A DNA stretch of 64,000 bases from Sediminicola sp963974715. GTDB taxonomy: Bacteria; Bacteroidota; Bacteroidia; Flavobacteriales; Flavobacteriaceae. The first letter of the stretch is position 1, and every line of letters begins with the position of its first letter. Shown here one piece after another: positions 60,057 through 64,000 of this stretch. The notes under the pieces are model-generated. The model did no database searches, was not told the origin of the DNA, and worked only from the letters and a program-made list of their open reading frames with translations. The stretch covers positions 310,001-374,000 of the forward strand of contig CAXBDK010000002.1 of assembly GCA_963974715.1 (NCBI GenBank). Direction: 5' to 3'. The position numbers and the translations under genes are program-made.

Positions 60057-61055
60057 TTATTCCACCCCTCCCTTAACGCTTTCTTGCCATTCCTTTAGTT
60101 CGGCCCATTTTCCTTCAGCGGCCATTTTGGCTTGTTTGGACCATGAACCGGGGTTGTTGGTGGCAAATGTAGAACCGGCTTCCACAAGGATTTCCTTTAG
60201 GTCGTCCTCGGTTTTTGCGGCGAGTTCTGCAAATGTGTTGATTCCTTGTTCGTTAAAGACTTCGGCTATTTTGGGTCCGATACCTTCAATTCTCGTGAAA
60301 TCGTCAGCTTTCTCGGCCTTTTTAGGCGCAGCTGGTTGACTATCCTCGTTTTCGGTCTTTTCCGATTTACGCTCGGAAAGTCCTTCGCCGATGGCGGCGG
60401 TGACATGGGCAAGGATCGCTTCTATGGATTTGGAGGCATCGTCATTTGAGGGGATCAAATAATCAATGGGCCTTGGGTCCGAATTGGTATCCACCATCGC
60501 AAAAATGGGAATGTTCAATTTTAGGGCCTCTTTTACGGCAATGTGCTCCCGCATCGTATCCACAATGAACAAGGCTGCCGGTAGACGGGTCATCTCGGAA
60601 ATGGATCCAAGGTTTTTCTCCAATTTTGCACGTAAACGCTCAACCTGTAGACGTTCTTTTTTGGATAGGGTGTTAAAAGTGCCGTCTTTTTTCATACGGT
60701 CTATGGAAGCCATTTTCTTGACAGCCTTACGGATGGTCACGAAATTGGTCAACATTCCACCTGGCCACCTTTCGGTAATGTAGGGCATGTTAACGTTTCC
60801 TGCCTTTTCGGCCACTATGTCCTTTGCTTGTTTTTTGGTAGCTACAAAAAGTATCTTCCTACCGGATGCCGCAATTTTCTTGAGGGCCTCATTGGCCTCT
60901 TCCAATTTGGCGGCTGTTTTGTAAAGATTTATTACATGTATTCCATTGCGCTCCATGTAGATGTAGGGAGCCATGTTGGGATTCCATTTTCTGGTAAGGT
61001 GGCCAAAATGCACACCTGCCTCCAAGAGGTCTTTTACTTCAATACTGTTTGCCAT
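60057..61055 (-). CDS. rpsB: 30S ribosomal protein S2 with C-terminal helix-hairpin-helix extension
   Basis: A 332-residue S2. Residues 1 to about 225 are the normal protein (LLEAGVHFGHLTRKWNPNM, RWPGGMLTNFVTIRKAV, AMVDTNSDPRPIDYLIPSND). A Lys/Glu/Pro-rich linker then leads to an extra domain of about 80 residues: DDFTRIEGIGPKIAEVFNEQ, a helix-hairpin-helix with G-I-G-P-K, then TFAELAAKTEDDLKEILVEA and a Trp-rich end (WSKQAKMAAEGKWAELKEWQ). S2 binds the 30S platform. The extension resembles the HhH domains added to other ribosomal proteins in this phylum. Start at 61055 (MANSIEVKDLL). Confidence 0.95.
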   Translation of the reverse strand: MANSIEVKDLLEAGVHFGHLTRKWNPNMAPYIYMERNGIHVINLYKTAAKLEEANEALKKIAASGRKILFVATKKQAKDIVAEKAGNVNMPYITERWPGGMLTNFVTIRKAVKKMASIDRMKKDGTFNTLSKKERLQVERLRAKLEKNLGSISEMTRLPAALFIVDTMREHIAVKEALKLNIPIFAMVDTNSDPRPIDYLIPSNDDASKSIEAILAHVTAAIGEGLSERKSEKTENEDSQPAAPKKAEKADDFTRIEGIGPKIAEVFNEQGINTFAELAAKTEDDLKEILVEAGSTFATNNPGSWSKQAKMAAEGKWAELKEWQESVKGGVE

Positions 61056-61308
61056 TTTTTTTACTAGTTTACGTTCCTTTGAATTAGCAATACCAAAGTG
61101 GCACATCCCCTAGAGAGTGGCCTTCGGCATTTAGATGCTAAACTATTTCCATACTATGTTGTTTCCAGCTACGGGAGCGGGCACGATATGGTCTAAATTT
61201 CCCCATGACATGGGGACTATCAATGAACTTTTTAATGAATTGCCGAAGCGTGTCCGACTTTTTCGATCGATTTTGGATAAGGAGCCGATCAGTCCTCCGA
61301 TATACCTC

Positions 61309-61695
61309 TTAACGTTTGGAGAACTGGTATTTCTTACGGGCTTTTTTCTGTCCGAATTTCTTGCGTTCCACCATTCTGGGATCCCTTGTCAAAAGGCCCT
61401 CAGGTTTTAGAAGTCCCCTGTTTTCCACATCAACTTCGCACAATGCCCTGGAAAGCGCCAAACGGATGGCCTCTGCCTGTCCTGTGATTCCACCACCGTA
61501 CACATTGATCTTAACATCAAAGTTATCGTCATTGTTGGTAAGTGCAAAAGGTTGTTTTACCTTGTACTGCAAGGTTGCGGTAGGGAAGTATACGCTCAGA
61601 TCTTTTTTATTGATCGTGATGTTTCCATTTCCTTGGGAAACATACACACGGGCAACAGCTGTTTTTCTCCTGCCGATTTTGTGGATTACTTCCAT
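61309..61695 (-). CDS. rpsI: 30S ribosomal protein S9
   Basis: A 128-residue S9 of normal length: IGRRKTAVARVYVSQGNGNI at the N-terminus, VYGGGITGQAEAIRLALSRAL in the middle, and the basic tail ending in KYQFSKR that reaches into the ribosomal P site. The start overlaps the rplM stop by one base (TAATG), so the two are translationally coupled. Confidence 0.97.
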   Translation of the reverse strand: MEVIHKIGRRKTAVARVYVSQGNGNITINKKDLSVYFPTATLQYKVKQPFALTNNDDNFDVKINVYGGGITGQAEAIRLALSRALCEVDVENRGLLKPEGLLTRDPRMVERKKFGQKKARKKYQFSKR

Positions 61696-62150
61696 TACTT
61701 CAATTCGTTTAAGTTAATTGCTGTTGGTTTTTGCGCTTCTTGGTCGTGCTTAGATCCCACATACACTTTTAGGTTCCTAAAAAGTTCGGCACCCAATTTG
61801 TTTTTCGGAAGCATGCCTTTGACCGATTTTTCGATTAGGGCAGCAGGATTTTTGGCCATCAGTTCCTTAGCGGTCTGTGACCTTTGGCCTCCGGGGTAAC
61901 CTGTATGTCGGATATAGGTCTTGGACTCCAGTTTGTTTCCGGTAAGGGTGACTTTTTCCGAATTGATAACGATCACGTTATCCCCACAATCTACGTGCGG
62001 TGTAAAATTTGGCTTGTACTTTCCCCTTAGTATTTTTGCTACTTTGGAAGAAAGACGACCCAACGATTGCCCTTCAGCATCAACCAATAGCCATTCCTTC
62101 TGAACGGTGGCCTTATTGGCTGAAATTGTCTTATAGCTTAATGTGTCCAC
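61695..62150 (-). CDS. rplM: 50S ribosomal protein L13
   Basis: A 151-residue L13: KEWLLVDAEGQSLGRLSSKV, GDNVIVINSEKVTLTGNKLE, YIRHTGYPGGQRSQTAKELM and AVKGMLPKNKLG-like end. I use the GTG at 62150 as start (reading MDTLSYKTISANKATVQ), since this is where flavobacterial L13 begins and the upstream open frame has no family sequence. First gene of rplM-rpsI, with a good promoter and a short hairpin in its leader. Confidence 0.95.
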   Translation of the reverse strand: MDTLSYKTISANKATVQKEWLLVDAEGQSLGRLSSKVAKILRGKYKPNFTPHVDCGDNVIVINSEKVTLTGNKLESKTYIRHTGYPGGQRSQTAKELMAKNPAALIEKSVKGMLPKNKLGAELFRNLKVYVGSKHDQEAQKPTAINLNELK

Positions 62151-62181
62151 ACTACTATTTTTATATATTAAACACTTCAAT

Positions 62182-62194
62182 CCCGTTAAACGGG
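62182..62194 (-). promoter_or_regulatory. Hairpin at the 5' end of the rplM leader
   Basis: CCCGT-TAA-ACGGG (plus-strand view) falls at or just after the expected transcription start of rplM-rpsI. Ribosomal protein leaders are often autoregulated, and L13 leaders are known in this phylum as far as I recall, but this short stem alone does not prove it. Confidence 0.4.
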
Positions 62195-62197
62195 CTG

Positions 62198-62227
62198 CAA
62201 ATGTACAATTATTAACTTGAAATACAA
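62198..62227 (-). promoter_or_regulatory. Promoter for rplM-rpsI
   Basis: On the minus strand TTG (62225-62227), a 19-bp spacer and TACATTTG (62198-62205) match TTG/TAnnTTTG exactly. The leader to the GTG start is about 42 bases. Confidence 0.7.
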
Positions 62228-62302
62228 ATGGTTGTTGCCTATTATTTTTGCAGTTGTTCGGGAAGTTGTTTTCCCCTCGGGGCGCAGGGCGGAAAGTATA
62301 CC

Positions 62303-62680
62303 CTAATTCTTGTAAAATTTGACCTTAACCTGTCGCTCACCATACTGGATCGTTACCATGTATATCCCTGGGGAAAGGGTCGGTACTGGAATGGTCAGTG
62401 CATTGTTCCTCACTTCCCATCTATGCGCCTGTACAACATTACCTGAGATATCGGTTATGTTGATATCGGTCCTGTGGGTGTTATCCAGTCCAAGAATGTT
62501 CACTACATTGGTGGCCGGATTGGGAAATACCTTTACCTTTGGTGGTACTGCCCTGCTATCGATATCCGTGTCCGTGCCACCTTGTGCGTATATTGGGCCC
62601 TGAAAGCATAAAATGCACAGGAACAATGGGAAAACCGGTATTAGGGTTTTGGTCTTTAAGTAATGCAATGAAGGACGCAT
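62303..62680 (-). CDS. Secreted protein consisting mainly of a type IX sorting domain
   Basis: About 125 residues. A signal peptide (LIPVFPLFLCILCFQGPIYAQ) is followed by a linker of some 15 residues and then directly by a type A T9SS C-terminal sorting domain: VKVFPNPATNVVNILGL, INITDISGNVVQ, LTIPVPTLSPGIYMVTI and the final VKVKFYKN. There is no room for a cargo domain. The ATG at 62680 or one three codons upstream may be the start. It may be a carrier-only peptide, a decayed cargo gene, or a small surface protein. Confidence 0.8.
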   Translation of the reverse strand: MRPSLHYLKTKTLIPVFPLFLCILCFQGPIYAQGGTDTDIDSRAVPPKVKVFPNPATNVVNILGLDNTHRTDINITDISGNVVQAHRWEVRNNALTIPVPTLSPGIYMVTIQYGERQVKVKFYKN

Positions 62681-62878
62681 GCGATCCAAATTTTTGGTTT
62701 GTTGGTGTTTTTGGAAAGGATGTTATCTCTGCAATAATGGCGTTTGATACCCTTTCGGGGAATAAAGATATATTTTTCCGCATACTCAATAATGGTGTTT
62801 GGCAAAAATTTAAGAACGCCCAAGTAAGTTCATGGGGTCGGAAAGTGCCCTAAAATATACTAGTGGGCTTATTTTAGC

Positions 62879-62895
62879 GTTATCAGTGCGATAAC
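62879..62895. other. Small inverted repeat upstream of the lipocalin-like gene
   Basis: GTTATC-AGTGC-GATAAC is a perfect six-pair inverted repeat 14 bp before the ATG at 62910; it could be an operator or a leader hairpin. A near-match to the -7 box (TATTTTAG) lies just upstream. Confidence 0.4.
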
Positions 62896-62909
62896 ATAAA
62901 CCGAACAGA

Positions 62910-63395
62910 ATGAAATCGAAAATCAACTTACTTGCCGTTTTTACGTTTTTAATTTTATCATGTTCTTCCGATAAGGAGGATGGACCAAGAACATCCTCCA
63001 TAGTGGGTTCTTGGGAATTTTCATCCTTGGAACTGGATGAGGGCACTACCGACACGGACCTATTGTTGGCCGAAGCTTATTTTATTATTCTAAAGGGCCA
63101 GGACTGCGAATTGGTGACCTTTACGTTCAATGATGATAACACCTTGATCGCCGAAAGTAGCTTAGGGAACGTTTCTACGGATTTTAGTTTGGAGGGGGGC
63201 ATTCCCTGTCCAACGGATACGGAAATTGAAACGGCCATCTGGAGTCTGGAGGGCGATCAGCTTACGATCGTTGATGCCGAGGGCCTTTCCGAAACATTTA
63301 CCATCACACTGGTCAACGATGAGCTGACCGTGCCTTCGGAGAGTCTTAGCGGGGGCACTTATACCGGGGCATCCGCGGTGTTTACCAGAAAATAA
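62910..63395 (+). CDS. Lipocalin-like lipoprotein
   Basis: A 161-residue lipoprotein. The signal ends in a lipobox (LILSC, Cys18) followed by SSDKEDGP, an acidic start of the mature part often linked to surface export in this phylum. The body reads SIVGSWEFSSLELDEG, LVTFTFNDDNTLIAESS, AIWSLEGDQLTIVDAEG and FTITLVNDELTVPS, a small lipocalin-like barrel as in Bacteroidota lipocalin-fold proteins. Ligand unknown. Convergent with polA across a shared terminator. Confidence 0.78.
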   Translation: MKSKINLLAVFTFLILSCSSDKEDGPRTSSIVGSWEFSSLELDEGTTDTDLLLAEAYFIILKGQDCELVTFTFNDDNTLIAESSLGNVSTDFSLEGGIPCPTDTEIETAIWSLEGDQLTIVDAEGLSETFTITLVNDELTVPSESLSGGTYTGASAVFTRK

Positions 63396-63412
63396 AGTTT
63401 TTTGTCCCATTT

Positions 63413-63451
63413 AAAAAGCGGCTTTCCGAACCATTTGGAAAGCCGCTTTTT
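63413..63451. terminator. Bidirectional terminator between the lipocalin gene and polA
   Basis: AAAAAGCGGCTTTCC pairs perfectly with GGAAAGCCGCTTTTT around a nine-base loop. T runs on both strands let it serve both converging genes. Confidence 0.95.
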
Positions 63452-63489
63452 AATGGAACCGGATTTCATGGTCGATGCCTTTTGAGGCA

Positions 63490-64000
63490 TCAATGGGCTT
63501 CCAGCCAATTTTCCCCGACCCCCAGTTCCACATCCAGCGGTACCGATAGGGAATGGGCATTTTCCATTTCCGATTTGATCATTGGTTTCAACTCTTCCAA
63601 CTCTGGCCTGTAAACATCGAATACAAGTTCATCATGGACCTGCAGCAGCATTTTCGACCGGTAGTTTCCCTCTTGAAGTTTGGAATGTATGTTGATCATG
63701 GCAATCTTGATAATGTCCGCTGCACTGCCCTGTATGGGCGCGTTCACGGCATTTCGCTCTGCGGCGCCCCTTACCACCGCATTACCGGCATTGATGTCCT
63801 TTAAGTACCTGCGTCTTCCCAGCACGGTCTGCACGTAACCGTTTTCACGGGCAAAATCGATCTGTTCGCTGATATAGTTGCGCAACTTGGGATAAGTTTT
63901 ATAATAGGTATCTATAAGTTCCTTGGCCTCCCCTCTCGTAAGGTCGGTCTGACTGCTCAGCCCAAAGGCGGAAACCCCATAGATGATACCGAAATTTATG
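63490..64000 (-). CDS. polA: DNA polymerase I, C-terminal part (cut by window end)
   Basis: The minus-strand frame is open to the window edge and codes the last 169 residues of a family A polymerase. Visible parts: the NFGIIYGVSAFGLS segment of motif B, TYYKTYPKLRNYI, TVLGRRRYLKDINAGNAVVR, AERNAVNAPIQGSAADIIKI and motif C LLQVHDELVFDV with the catalytic His-Asp-Glu. Ends VGENWLEAH. It fills gaps in repair and Okazaki-fragment processing. The N-terminal domains lie outside the window. Confidence 0.95.
   Translation of the reverse strand, partial: INFGIIYGVSAFGLSSQTDLTRGEAKELIDTYYKTYPKLRNYISEQIDFARENGYVQTVLGRRRYLKDINAGNAVVRGAAERNAVNAPIQGSAADIIKIAMINIHSKLQEGNYRSKMLLQVHDELVFDVYRPELEELKPMIKSEMENAHSLSVPLDVELGVGENWLEAH

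Noticed and set aside
1..64000. Sigma-54 (-24/-12) promoters for the permease array
   Set aside because: I saw no TGGC-N8-TTGC pair in the gaps; the array promoter must lie upstream of the window.

Overview
The window looks like chromosomal DNA of a flavobacterium (Bacteroidota, probably a marine Flavobacteriaceae). Supporting signs are a protein ending in a type IX secretion sorting domain, a PorT-like barrel, DUF5686 and DUF2807 proteins, an ExbB/ExbD/ExbD cluster, a ribosomal S2 with an added helix-hairpin-helix tail, and repeated promoter boxes of the Bacteroidota form TAnnTTTG. No database search was possible; names rest on motifs, length and context.

Region 1 (1-26357) is one long plus-strand array of paralogous FtsX/MacB-type ABC permeases: one cut by the window start, nine intact full-length genes, one frameshifted gene, and a 25-codon relic of a further copy. 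A DUF2807 protein sits inside the array and a single LolD/MacB-type ATPase closes it. Most gaps are 10-75 bp and I see no promoter-like box in them, so it reads as one transcription unit that has grown by tandem duplication and is also losing copies.

Region 2 (26358-31300) is an accessory stretch. It holds an AT-rich two-gene module (HTH-ImmA/IrrE protease-like regulator plus DUF4411 PIN-like protein, overlapping TAATG) that resembles a toxin-antitoxin pair. It is followed by about 1.4 kb with almost no genes but with REP-like hairpins, an 11-bp tandem repeat, TACGTA sites and a possible 43-residue membrane peptide, then a sugar-porter MFS gene and a 44-codon gene behind a good promoter.

Region 3 (31297-42322) is housekeeping: kdtA, a DegT/AryC1 aminotransferase, galE, a small conserved-looking protein, a small barrel protein, the 2-oxoglutarate dehydrogenase pair sucA-sucB, a retropepsin-like protease, tatD and a type I asparaginase.

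Region 4 (42388-57961) holds tRNA-Ser(GGA), an exbB / 4-TM protein / exbD / exbD / porT-like cluster, then on the minus strand rpoN with an overlapping membrane-protein gene, asnS, an MMPL/RND exporter, a DUF5686 outer-membrane protein, and pyrH-frr. A plus-strand M61 lipoprotein peptidase follows.

Region 5 (57962-59058) is a second gene-poor island with decayed ORFs and another 11-bp tandem repeat. Region 6 (59059-64000) carries tsf, rpsB, rpsI and rplM on the minus strand, a protein that is little more than a type IX sorting domain, a lipocalin-like lipoprotein, and the 3' end of polA.
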